NCBI GenBank assembly: GCA_030141605.1 | Contig: JAQGDQ010000147.1 | Coordinates: 126,001-190,000 of the forward strand | Origin: Tubiluchus corallicola | Taxonomy: Eukaryota; Priapulida; Priapulimorpha; Priapulimorphida; Tubiluchidae | Direction of reading: 5' to 3' | DNA: 64,000 nt | Part shown: piece after piece, positions 25,057 through 36,516 of the stretch | How positions within the stretch are numbered: the first letter of the stretch is position 1 | Layout: each line of letters begins with the position of its first letter | Notes under the pieces: model-generated | What the model saw: only the letters and a program-made list of their open reading frames with translations | Databases searched by the model: none | What the model was told of the DNA's origin: nothing | Program-made: the position numbers and the translations under genes

Positions 25057-28000
25057 TCACCAGTCATCTGGTTCCATATGCCTCCTGTCTTCTTTGCTGA
25101 GCGTATTAAAGTGAAAACGATTTCGTATTTCATGTGCCTCTGTGTACGACCTGTGAGCATGCTGTTCATAATCTGCATCATCAAGTTCACTGTCTGATTC
25201 ATCATTGCCTTGTAGCTGACTATATAAATACTCATTCGCTTTTTCCTCTCTGAAAACACATAGGTATAAGTCTTCGGGACACAAATATAATGTATTTCAA
25301 ATACAGTAGAACAATAAACAGTGGTTTAATACATCAGTATATCAGCCACTGTGCCACTAATATTCATGCTAACATTTCAGGAAAAGCAAGTGAAGTTAAA
25401 ATGGTAATAATTATGCAAAAAAGAATAAATTCTATAATCTAAGGTCAAATTACCTAGGTACCAATAGTAAAGAAACCTCAAAGTTCGAGTTTAAACATAA
25501 AACTGGGGGCAGCACATAATCTTTTGCCACACTGGTATAGAAGTAACGAGTAATAACACCGAACAGTTTATTACATCAAAAATATTGTGAAACCCCGAGA
25601 AGCTCATGTACCCTCAAATTCAATGTGGACATCCTCGGTGCCATGCACAGCCTGCAATCATGCTGAGAGGTATGATTGGACCAGTGATTTGAAGGACTCA
25701 AGATCTTCTAACACATCTTGCAGATTTTTCACACGTTTGTGTCTTGAATACTGATCAACGACTTGTTTTTGGATCATTTAAGCGACCACTTTGTCCTTCA
25801 GGATAGCTCCAGTGTATTTGATGTGATATAGACGAATTTCTATCCCATTCAGCTTAGTTGAAAAAAATTAATTCCCGGTTTTCGGGTCACTGCTCAGATC
25901 ATACACTTCAAGATCGCAGACTGTGTGAGATGCTAGAAGTTTTCACTAAATACTGAGGGCATCATAGACTCACAATTGTTTCAGCAATACTTTGATGGAA
26001 CAAACTGTTTTGCACTATTTACACGCAGCTTCTGTACACCCTAGCAAGAAGTTATGTACCATTCTGTATTATATTTTCTCCAAACCAAATCTTTAATAAG
26101 ACTTAGAAGTTACACATTCAAAAATATTTCTCTAACGACTACGCAAAAATGCTGACTTTTAAGTGTTTGTACATTTTTTTTGGAAATGGGTGTTCTATGT
26201 TCTGTAAGTGTAATGTAATGTACTGTGTATAATGTAATGCAATATTGTAAAGTAATGTAATACACTCACTGTACTGCATCATAAGCTAGATAACACAAAA
26301 GCATCAAAACAAAAAATCCACCCATAATGACCATGAACCAGATGATTATGACTGACGCGGAACCCTTCAGTCCCGGATGATGGAAATATGACTCACAGTT
26401 CAAAACTGAACACATTGCTTCTTGCAATTCATCTGAAATAAAACAAAATGCAATATAAATTTACAATAATAGGAAATTAATTGAAAATAAACATTGGAAA
26501 ACAACTTGCAGAAAAACAAATGCTGCAGCCTCATCATTGACTGTTTCATATAATCTATTACTGCACTACAACTGGTGACTAAAAATAAGTAAACTACGCA
26601 GCATGATTTGCAATAATTAAATCACTAAATGCTTGACCAGTAGAGACACAATTCTTGGTGCACGCTTTTTCCAACAAAGTGCTAACCGATTTTATTAAGT
26701 ACTTGTATGTACAGCTGTTATCACGATCAGGAATAATCAGAATATTGTCATAATAATCAGAATATGGAGATGTTCTTGTATACTATTTAGTATAAACACT
26801 CAATCATAAAAGAAACATTTCTAGATATAATACTGAGAAGTTTTGTTTAGTCTGAAAACTTTCCGGTTAATTGGCCTTGGTTCAGTCACGAAATTCTTCA
26901 GCTAATTAAACCAAGATAGCATCCTTTTCAGATAGAAGAGAAATATACAATACAGCTTAGAAACAGAGTACAAAAACAAGCCAAACGTTATTAAGAGCAG
27001 CTTAGAAATAGAGTATAAAAACATGCCGAATGTTATGAAGAGACGTCTCTGTAAAGCATTCAAAGCAGTTTCAAAGCTTACGAAAAACCACAGTTCTCTC
27101 GAAATCCAATTGCTATTTTAATAGTATTTGTGCTCAGTATTGGCATTATTTTACATATGGGGATGATAGCTGTCTAAAGCACATATCCATTTTCAGAAAC
27201 TGATGCAGGTCATTGTCAATTAGTTGGTTTCTCTAACTGAAAAACATTTTGTGAGACTAAAACACAAAAAATTAAAATTTCAACTCTGATTTGAGAACTA
27301 ATAAAAATAATGACAAATTAAGGAATAAATTGTCAGTTATTAAAAGCTTGACGATTTTGAGTGTTTTACTTACTATATCACTTAAAATAAGGAACAAAAG
27401 TTATTCATACAATCACTAAAGCTGCAATTACTAAAGCTTTACAAAAACCTTTTTTGCTCAAAATGTCTAAACAATGTGGCACAGTCTACAACTTATAAGA
27501 GGCCTTCTTTCGAATGATATGTAGCCTGGTATTCTTTTATAACCAGACAACAGTTACCAGAAGATGAAAATGCACAGCAACCAAGTCAGAGTTTGGTGAA
27601 TAGTTGTCAACGATAAACATCTTTTCTGTTGGCTTCACGTATAATTGTACACAAACAAAAATTTGGCCTCCATAGGACATATAATGGCAAATGTTTGAAA
27701 AACCTGAAACAATTGTTGTGTAAGTGCTGAGATTTTCTGTAAAAGATTATTTCTGAAAAATAATCTAATTAAGAACAAAAATTGCTACATAATTTTTACA
27801 AACCTTCAAACTCTTCTGCAGAAATATTTTTGCTTATTACTTCTGGACAACATTGTCTCGCTAAATTCTAAGAAAATGAAAATTCAATTAGTAACTTATT
27901 ATTCCAGCAGATACTGCATCTATAAACTATATTTGCAAGTGACAACTACAGCAACAAACAACCACTAGCTTTGTGTTGATAGAAGCACATACAATGTGAT

Positions 28001-31000
28001 TTTAAAATATATCAAAAGTTTTTAGGGTATCCAAATAATACTAATACTAATGATGGAATGGACCTGCAATTGTTAAATTTTTGAAACCAGTTTGGCTGAA
28101 AAAATTGAATAGATTTATACTAGGATTGAATCAAAATTCATTTATTGCATTACAAGTATTATTATAGGATCTTTGGAATGCCATGACCCAATGACCAAGA
28201 ATTTAATATTGACAGTAACCACCTAATTGTGTGACCACAATAGGTCTTTTAATTCAATATTATTAGCCAATCCTAGAAGACTTGGGGGAAATAATTTTTG
28301 AAACTGACTTAGCAGTAAGGACTCTGGTTCAGGCTCAACTTTTTCAAATTACAAGTTGGTTTCAAAAATTTAATTTTTGTAGGATCATTCTATCATTAAA
28401 AATAATAATAATAGTGCAATCAAGAATATAAATACCAATACATAAAACATAACAATACAATATAACTTGCAGAAAATTAAACAATGACAAATAGGTAATT
28501 TTTCTTGTCTAGTTAACACAAAAGCACTTGTGTAGTCTGCTGATACAATGGTACTAAAGAGCAATATGAATTACTTCAATTTTTGAGAAATTTTGAGAAA
28601 AAGAAATGATATAAACTTTAAAAAGCATCATTTATATGTATGATAATCTTTGGCCAGCTAAATTTAACGATGAAAAAATAATGTGTTTGAATTTAGAATT
28701 ACACGTGGGCTCGTTATTTAAATAGAAAATGAATGAAAGACAAGCAAACAAACTATAAATAGTTAAAAAAACCACTGTTGTGACATCTAATAGACTCACA
28801 TAACACTGAATTTTTAACTTCACCATCTCATCGTCTTTGCAATTTTTTGCTGCTGGTTTAATGTTCATCAGTAGATCACATCGAAATATAAGACAGTAGT
28901 CAGCTAGACAGATGGCGTTTGTGGGCTGAAAATACATGCCTGGCATCTATAAATAATAATCACTGCACATTTAACAATGTGAAGAAAATAAAAATTGTTA
29001 ATAAGCTTGTAAAGTTTACATAGCTTTTCTATGGCCTAATATACAGGAAGTGCCAAAAGTAATGGCAACTGCTACATTTCCATACCATAACTGAATTCAC
29101 CAAGTTCATTACAGTTGCCATTTACCAAGATTAGATTAAAATAATTGGTTTAAAATCCAATTAAAATATAAAACACAGAAAATAAACCAATTGTTTTTCT
29201 ATTATGATTTAATCAGGATAAAGCTTGGAGAATTTAGCACTCATATAATACCTATAAGTACATACTCAAGATCGAATATTTCATATTAAGAAGTCCATCA
29301 AAATAGATAAATTTTCCAATTAAAACCAATTGTCAGTTTAAACATTGAAGGAAATATTGTGTTTTTAAAATACGAAAATATGGAACTTAACCCTGGTTTC
29401 AGCCAGGGACCACTGCAGTTTGCATATATTTAGCTATAATACTAATTACACTACTAACAGGTGCCAGTTGCAGGAAAATAATACTAAACACGATTTTCAT
29501 CAGTCACTACCTTTTCAACTTTAGACAGTAGTACAGCAGCATAAATTGATCAGCTATGCAATCAAGTGCATTGTCAAGTTTCAGAGTACAATGAATGACA
29601 CTGTAAAATCTCACTCTAGCTATTCAACTAAGGATTCAGCTAACAATAAAACCCACATACATTCCTCAGTAGCAAATTAATTGACTAATTAAGAACATTA
29701 CGTGTAGCTACCGATTCTTGTATGTCCAAATGTCGATTGCGAAAATGCTGATCCAAATAAAACTCTGAGTGAAATGATTTTCCACAGAGCTGACAGGTCC
29801 ACTTATTTCCCAAATCTTTGAGTTTCTTTGACTCGTGAAAAGCGTAAATGTCTCTACTTTGTCCGAGTGGACAAGATGGCGGAAGTTCAGCACCATATTT
29901 TTTAAATATCGGAAAAACAATCTAGAAATAAAAAGCAACTTCAGGAAACCAAATTGCATTTACCTACTGCAATCTTTTTAAAACAAAGAATGCTTTGCAA
30001 GTATATCAGTTGCATCAGATAGTAAAATAATATGATTATGATCTTATGGCAGAAGATGTAATACTAAAAATTAAAATGAGTATACATTGTCATACTAAAT
30101 TTAAAGTTCACGAACAGTTGCATTATTTAAGGTCATTGTATGATTTGCCAAGCTTCAAGTTTTAGTAAGAATGTATTGCAATGTGAGAATTTTACTTGTA
30201 TTTATAAGCTACTCTATGAGTATGAGGGTTAAGTTGAGTACAACGCACTGTTCAAAAGCCAGATATAAAACTTTTAAGATTAAAACTTCAGTAAAAAACA
30301 TAATAAACAGAAATAAACATAAATAACAGGATAATATACTGAAAGAAATTGATGCTGACAGAATGCTGATTTGCAATAATCTTGATTAATACGGCAACCA
30401 CGTTCATTAATTTCAAATTTAGTATCTTAGCTTCAACATATTTCTGTTTTTACTGTTACATTTGGAAATGAACTGTGCATTGATTATAGAATATTATTTT
30501 ACTGCCTCAGGAAGCAGATAGATCTGCAAAAGACTGTTGTTTTATTTGCACTAACTTATTGTTATTTGCACCATAACATTATTTCTCAATTTTGAAACGT
30601 CATGTTTTTTCTCATTCTTCACTGTGAGATTTTTTTAATTATATCTATCTCTGTCATTAAGAATCATTTCCAATTTTTCTTATTATTTCTCAGTGCTATA
30701 AATATGCCACTGAAGCAATACATATTTTAGATGTGTAGAATTCAGCCAAACAGTGAAACCTACCCATCATGACAAATACACTTAGTCATTTTAAAAATTC
30801 ATTTAACACAGAACGAAGTTTGTGAATGTAACAGTAAATGTTAGTGTATATGTTACAGGTAATATATAAAATTTAGAAATTTTAGAAAATACCTAGACAT
30901 TTTATATAATATCTATGCATTTCAAGAAAAGCATGAAATAAATGTTTTTCACTGCAGCTTTTATATATTTCATATGGACATTTTGCACAATACCTAGGAT

Positions 31001-33191
31001 ATACACAGAATACGTAAAAAGTGACTTTGGAAAAGTGTAAAATGACATAATTTGCGCTGAATCTCAAACCTTTTCTAGATATTTTGTACACTACCTCGAT
31101 ATTGCATAGAGTGCATAGAATGACACAGTCAGTGTATTTAATTAAGTGGGCAATTTAAGTAAGCAGATGTATTAAATATTTTACTGGCAATAGATGTAAC
31201 ATCAGCATGCCTCATCAGGCGGTCCACTTTCACACCTTGGAAGCCATCTGTTTAACTAATGCACTTCCAAAAAAGGCATAGTGCAACGAGCAACTCACGT
31301 GGCTGTGAAAAATTTGCGAAATGATGAAACCGTCATCATCTCATCATTGCCTTATGGCTGTGAAACGTGAACTCTCTATTACTGTGACCTCAAAACGCTT
31401 GAACTTTTCCACCAGCAAAAGCTCCGCTCTATTCTGTATATCAAATGCAACTAGTATGTCACCAATATTGGCGTGCTTGAAAGAACCAACATCCGGGGCT
31501 TCGACTCCACTATCTTCGTTGGTCAGGCCATCAGATGAGCAACACAAAGTTTCCTCATCATATTTTCTTTAGTGCACTCATAACTAGCAAAAGACTACGA
31601 GGATTCCCTCTCTGTCACTACAAAGACTGATTAATTGAAATTCATGCTCAAACCAACCAAAGCAAACAGAAATCAAAATTAAAACATTAGAAAATCAAGC
31701 TGGAATCAGACCATTCTCAACGAAATGCAGCATTTCGAAGATGAAATCAGGAGAGAAGATAAAAAACAGTAATAGTGCAAGATCATCATTCGACAAACTC
31801 AACTGTGCCTTCTACCAACACTTGAATGCTATCTGTGTCACTGACTATTCCATGTCAGATAAACTCTCCTAAGTCATCAATGTCACCACCACACAGCTGG
31901 AACGACATCCGGCTGACTTTAAATTTTCGGGCACGAGAAATCGTCCACGAACAAATGAACGTGTTTATGTGAAAATTTGCAAGCACATTGAAACATGACC
32001 TTTTCAGACAACACCTAAATTTTAAATGACATTATATAAAATGCCTAGGAATATTACAGATAGTTGACCAATTTTATTTTTATATTAACCAAAATCTATT
32101 CAGCATTCTATAAAATGCTTAGGAAAAGTACATGCAAAAATTTATGAATCGTACAATTTGCCTAAACAAGATTTTGCATTATATATAATGCCTGCGAAAA
32201 TTGTTGAATAAATTATTTTAAAAGAAAATAACTTTTGCTAACAATGCTAACAAATTATCAAGCACTATATCTTTTTTACACAGCATTTGTCTACATCAGT
32301 CCAACAGTGCATTCTACATTAAACATTCTTCGTAAAAAATATAGAAAAACTGCACCTGCCGCAAAGAGTTCCGAACTACTGTTGAACGTTCCCTGTTACA
32401 AGCTTCTTCTCTTGCTGCCTGAAAAATTTACCACATATACAATCTGATTATCTAGATACAGTAAGTTCTCGCTTAATAACACTAAAGGGTTCCAGAAAAA
32501 AGTGACGTTAAGCGAAACATCGTTAAACGAAAAGAAGACTTCCAAAGATAATAATGTAGAAGAATTAAGATACGTTCGAGAAGCAAAAATCAGTGCTGCT
32601 TAAATCATATTAATTAAACAGTTTAATTCATGTTTCTACTGATAAATTTCTTTTTGCTTGCTTGAAAATAGCTATCATTCTATAATATCTAGCTAGATTT
32701 GATAGCGGTTGTCTTTCCTTGAAGCCTATATATAGACAGTTAGCTGTTAAACAAGCTTGCAAGAAGCGACCTTGAAACAATTTCATGTAGTATTAACCTG
32801 CCTGCAGCGAAACGTCACTAAACAGGGAGTCGTTAAGCAAGGACTTACTGTACCACTACTTGCCCAGTAAGCATGTATAACAGTAACATGCTAATTGTTA
32901 GTCTCTTATAATAAGTTACAAATTACTTTTTATTGACTAAAAACATTCTGATCATTGTGGATAATTTTGTATATATATTCTTATGATTAAACAAAAATAA
33001 CATCACTCTTCTAGACTTTGGCATTTTGCTAGAACCTGAAAATTGCTGAGTCAACTTTTCATCATACGTTTATACACTAACAAGTGTGCACAATAAAAGT
33101 TAACATAACGTTGGAAACATTTTATTACCTCACCAAAGAAAGACAACTTCAAGAAAATTAACATCAATACTTCTCTGAAATCCACTTTCAT
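25057..33191 (-). CDS. Predicted type I membrane protein with one luminal/extracellular C2H2 finger
   Basis: Six exons on the minus strand join in phase: 33191-33129, 29921-29712, 28925-28800, 27867-27804, 26432-26270 and 25249-25057 (TGA), giving 272 residues. Residues 1-20 look like a signal peptide (VLMLIFLKLSFFG). A C2H2 finger follows at about 63-84 (WTCQLCGKSF, then HFRNRH). A Cys-rich segment (ICLADYCLIFRCD, then NLARQCCPEV) contains a glycosylation sequon (KNIS). One membrane span is at about 185-205 (VIIIWFMVIMGGFFVLMLLC), and the tail is acidic and charged (DESDSELDDADYE). I recognise the C2H2 plus CLADYC layout as a eukaryotic family of unknown function but cannot name it. The signal-peptide exon is the weakest join: it rests on phase and a GTAATA donor. 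The donor after exon 2 (GTAGCT) is also atypical. Confidence 0.72.
28059..28400. repeat. Inverted pair of a dispersed repeat (intronic)
   Basis: A plus-oriented block near 28059-28115 (TTGTTAAATTTTTGAAACCA) and a minus-oriented block near 28340-28400 are variants of one sequence; a third copy lies at 38935-38990. An AATAATAATAAT tract abuts the second block. The stretch between includes GGTTCAGGCTC, a box B-like motif, suggesting a tRNA-derived SINE. Confidence 0.55.
31260..31990 (+). pseudogene. LINE ORF2 C-terminal relic
   Basis: Plus-strand translation gives PYGCET (then a stop in place of Trp), TLYYCDLKTLELFHQQKLRS, ILYIKCN and YVTNIGVLERTNI, the tail after the reverse transcriptase domain of many LINEs. 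It is broken by stops and frameshifts downstream. Inactive fragment in the intron before the second coding exon of the C2H2 membrane gene, on the opposite strand. Confidence 0.75.
32459..32850. mobile_element. pogo/Tigger-like MITE with TA target duplication
   Basis: 392-bp element. The left end CAGTAAGTTCTCGCTTAA and the inverted right end CAGTAAGTCCTTGCTTAA differ at two positions; both flanks are TA (32457-32458 and 32851-32852). The interior has TGACGTTAAGCGAAAC and CGTTAAACGAAA, as in Tigger-type ends. No transposase frame, so non-autonomous. Confidence 0.8.
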
Positions 33192-34512
33192 CTTAAAAGA
33201 TTTGTGTAAAAAGATCTGTAAAAAACAAGAAATATATTTACCAATGTTCACAAAACCATGTTTAATACCGCAAACTCACAGGCATGTCATATATTTACCC
33301 ACATTATTTCAAGCACTCATTCTCCATTTGCATTGCCTGGGAGCAGAATTCACTCAAAGAGGATGTGGTAAATGGCTCCATCGCCTGCTGTCTTTAAGTC
33401 TGTTGTCTGCTACAGCAGACTGCATCATATGAGTTACAGGAGACTGCCAAGTCGTTTGTTATTGAACAAGCAGAAGATATTACATTAACACAAGTAAACA
33501 TTTGTTTGTTTAAACAAAACAGAAAATTAATTATACTGATGAAGTTACAGAAATCTTATTTACAGACACGCACACACCATACATCTACACACTCTTCTAG
33601 CAGTCAACCAAATCTTGCAGAGCACATTGTTTTCCACGTCTCCTACTTGTATGCCTACGCATGGTATAGCCACTCTTTATCATAAATCCAATGATGGATA
33701 CTGCTGGGAGATGTTTCTCACTGCAGGAAGCTGAACCCCTGCCATTTGATGTTGCCTGTAGAGGAACAAGACAACAATAAGATTTTTTGTTCACTCTAGC
33801 TTAGGCCTTTGGCAATATGGATATTTATAATGGGATTTTCATAATTATTGTTATAAAGATAAATCACCTTTACAATGTAATGGCAGTGACACACCAAGAA
33901 GACGGAATGTGTGTTGGGTGATTGAGGGTTTTACACAATGTTGCAGGGCTTTCCAGCCTGTGAGAGATGTAAGCATGAATGCTCAAGCTATGAGACTTGG
34001 CATCAAGACTTGATGAAAACGCATTTCTGAGACTCTATCAGCTTATTTAGACAACCCTTCATTGTTAAATAATTAGGAAAATCCCTGTATTTTAAATTTT
34101 ATACAGCAATGTTATGAATGTATAATTTCTAATGTTTTTATTGTTATAAAAATTGTTATACGGTTCCAGCCAAGGTATTACTTATACGATAATTGCTCAG
34201 AACACCTATTAATAATCACAGAAATCAAAACTATACAATGCAATCCTCAACTTCACAAAGGGAAGTGAATGAGGATACTTATAATTTATTTTGCCTAAAC
34301 TGTTAGAGGTTTGGAGACCACAATTTTAACTACTACTGAATTATTAGATCAATTTATCCATATATTTATCCGTTTCAAGACCTAATTTAAAAAAGGCCTA
34401 ATAATTTAAATCTAATCTTGTGTAGGACGCTGAGTAAATAGCCAAAATAGCCACCAGCCGAAATAGGAGACTTGCGCTAAAGCCTATGTACTAAATATGC
34501 GGAAAACCAATG

Positions 34513-34808
34513 TCGTACATGGGCAGTCCAAGCAGGGCACTGGCGATTTTTCTCACTCTTTTAAGTTTACATCGAGAATTTTATCAAATTTTTAAAAAAC
34601 TCTGTGAAAGTTTCTTCATTTTATTAAAAATTGTGCTTGTTGGACGAGCTGCCGTCAATTATAATAATATTATTAAATAAACAAGAACAACGGACGCTGC
34701 CACAACGGTTAACGACTCAATTCGAGATCTGTCTCTTTGTCCTACTTGGGCTAGCCCATGTACGACGCGTCCTACTTGGGCTAGCCCATGTATGGCAATT
34801 GTCCTACT
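34513..34808. repeat. Terminal-inverted and tandemly duplicated repeat
   Basis: Two 30-bp tandem units begin GTCCTACTTGGGCTAGCCCA (34739-34768, 34769-34800) with a partial third at 34801-34808. The reverse complement of a unit occurs at 34513-34540 (GTCGTACATGGGC exact, remainder similar), about 200 bp away, so the block looks like a small TIR element with a duplicated end. Confidence 0.65.
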
Positions 34809-35379
34809 CTTAATTCTTTTAGCACCTCGCTTACCGTTACCGTCGAAAGATAGAGGTTAAACATAAGCAGTTTATGGACTTCTCCACTTCTTCTTGAAAC
34901 TCTTGAAACACTCTTCCTTGATTACTTTATTAAAATAAAAACTAAAACAATTTTTTACATAATTATTGCACACACGTAGACAAAGACATAGAACATTTAT
35001 TTTCTCCAGTTAGTTTAACATCTCAAGTTTTTTAAATATTACGTAATTATAATCATGCAGCAGGGCAGGGAAGGACCATAGGGTCATCTAGTCTCCTGCC
35101 CTTTAGACGTACTTCTAATTGTAAGACAAGCACGGAAATTAAACTAAAAATGCAATTAACTACAATAGCATTTTTTTCGCCAAACGTTTCAAAATTCTTC
35201 TCACTTGCGTTTGTCCTCAAATTCACTGCAACTTTGAGAAAGCATTATGGAGAATCATTTAGTCCCAGGGCAGTGCGAATTTTGGGGCTAAATTCTTCGG
35301 AAAGATTTCTGCGGTTGCACATGATGCCGAAAAGGAAAGGTTTGTGAAAACAAGCTTACTTAAAACTCACAAAAGTTTT

Positions 35380-35740
35380 TGAGAATAGGAAGATTTCTTT
35401 GGAAACAAAAATTAGAATATTCTCAGCCTTAGTTGAAACTGTATTTCTGTATAACTCTGAGCTCTGGACATTAAAAGCAAAAGCGTTTCAAAGGCGAAAA
35501 TACAGAAACATTTTGGGTATTAGATGGCCAAAGAAAATTTCAAACAAAGATCTATATGAGAAAATAAAAGAAGAACCTTGGACAACAAAAAGAAAAAGAC
35601 GCCGTTTAAGATGGATTGGGCATATGCTTAGACTACTTGATGATATTCCAGTGAAGATAGCTCTACAACAAGCCATAGAACCAGCTAAAAAAAACTGCAG
35701 GAGGACAAATGTTAACATATTTAGGTTTTGCACAGAAAGA
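35380..35740 (+). pseudogene. LINE ORF2 C-terminal relic
   Basis: ETKIRIFSALVETVFLYNSE, then LWTLKAKAFQRR, ILGIRWPKKISNKDLY and RRRLRWIGHMLR form the well-known tail of RTE/CR1-like LINE ORF2 proteins. The frame is open for 122 codons, but the catalytic part is missing and the copy ends against the Gypsy fragment. Confidence 0.8.
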
Positions 35741-35763
35741 TTTAAACACTTCAGCATTGATCC

Positions 35764-36069
35764 TTAGAAATAAATGGATCTTGGATATCTAGGCGATGAT
35801 GTTATGTGCACAAAGTCATAGGCGGTGGCAGACTCTACGCACTCAGAGTTTTCAAAGTTTGGCCCATTATCAGTCATTAGGACATCCGGTATGCCATGTC
35901 TAGCTAATATCGATTTCAAATGCACAATAATGTTGGATGGTCTTGTATTTTTACCTAACTTAGCCATCTCAGTATAGTGACTATAATAGTAACCTATCAG
36001 GACAAGATACTGATTACCTTTAATTTCCTTTAAATCTGCTGCAACTTTTTGCCAAGGACGGTGCGGCAT
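35764..36069 (-). pseudogene. Ty3/Gypsy integrase core relic
   Basis: Minus-strand frame with PWQKVAADLKEIKGNQYLVL, then ARHGIPDVLMTDNGPNF and HITSSPRYPRS: the rve integrase core with both catalytic Asp residues (ADL and TDNG). It ends before the catalytic Glu (PRYPRSNG..E in intact copies) and has no flanking reverse transcriptase or LTR that I can see. Dead fragment abutting the LINE tail. Confidence 0.8.
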
Positions 36070-36516
36070 CTTTGTGGTAATCAGTGGTTGAGCTTAGTCA
36101 TGCAGTCCTGCCCGTCCCATCGAGAATGAAAACTTTTGAAATGCTCCAGCATTGCGAAGGTGTTCATGTTTTTAAATTAAGCTTTTTAGAGAAATTTTTC
36201 AATAATGTTATTGCAAATAAAACAGAATTGACGTCGAACTGACTAGAAAAACAACCCTAAGTAAGAAGAGCATACAAATGTATGCGTTGAAGTTGTCATA
36301 ATCATTTTAGTATTACAGGCTTTTACTTTCTCAGTAGGCCCAACAATTGAATAAAATTATCAATGTGAAATGAAATGTAATGTGTAAGTGTGGCTTACAG
36401 CTCACACGGCAAGTCATACTAAAACTAAACACAGTTGTATACATTTGCACTTTTTGTAGATACATAGCTAGCTTTAAAAGTGATAATTTGTGTTTAGCAA
36501 GTATAAGACAGAAGTC

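Larger units (their letters stand above)
33192..36516. other. Intergenic region, mostly transposon debris
   Basis: Separates the divergent C2H2 membrane gene (minus) and the oxidase gene (plus). It holds a possible 5'-UTR acceptor just upstream of 33191 (TTTTTTACAG on the minus strand), an inverted/tandem repeat at 34513-34808, a LINE tail at 35380-35740 and a Gypsy integrase relic at 35764-36069. I see no host gene between 33250 and 36500. Confidence 0.6.

Noticed and set aside
29041-29125. Possible mariner end (GTGCCAAAAGTAATGGCAACTG with an inverted CAGTTGCCATTT)
   Set aside because: The arms are only about 11 bp and less than 80 bp apart, with no TA duplication I can define.
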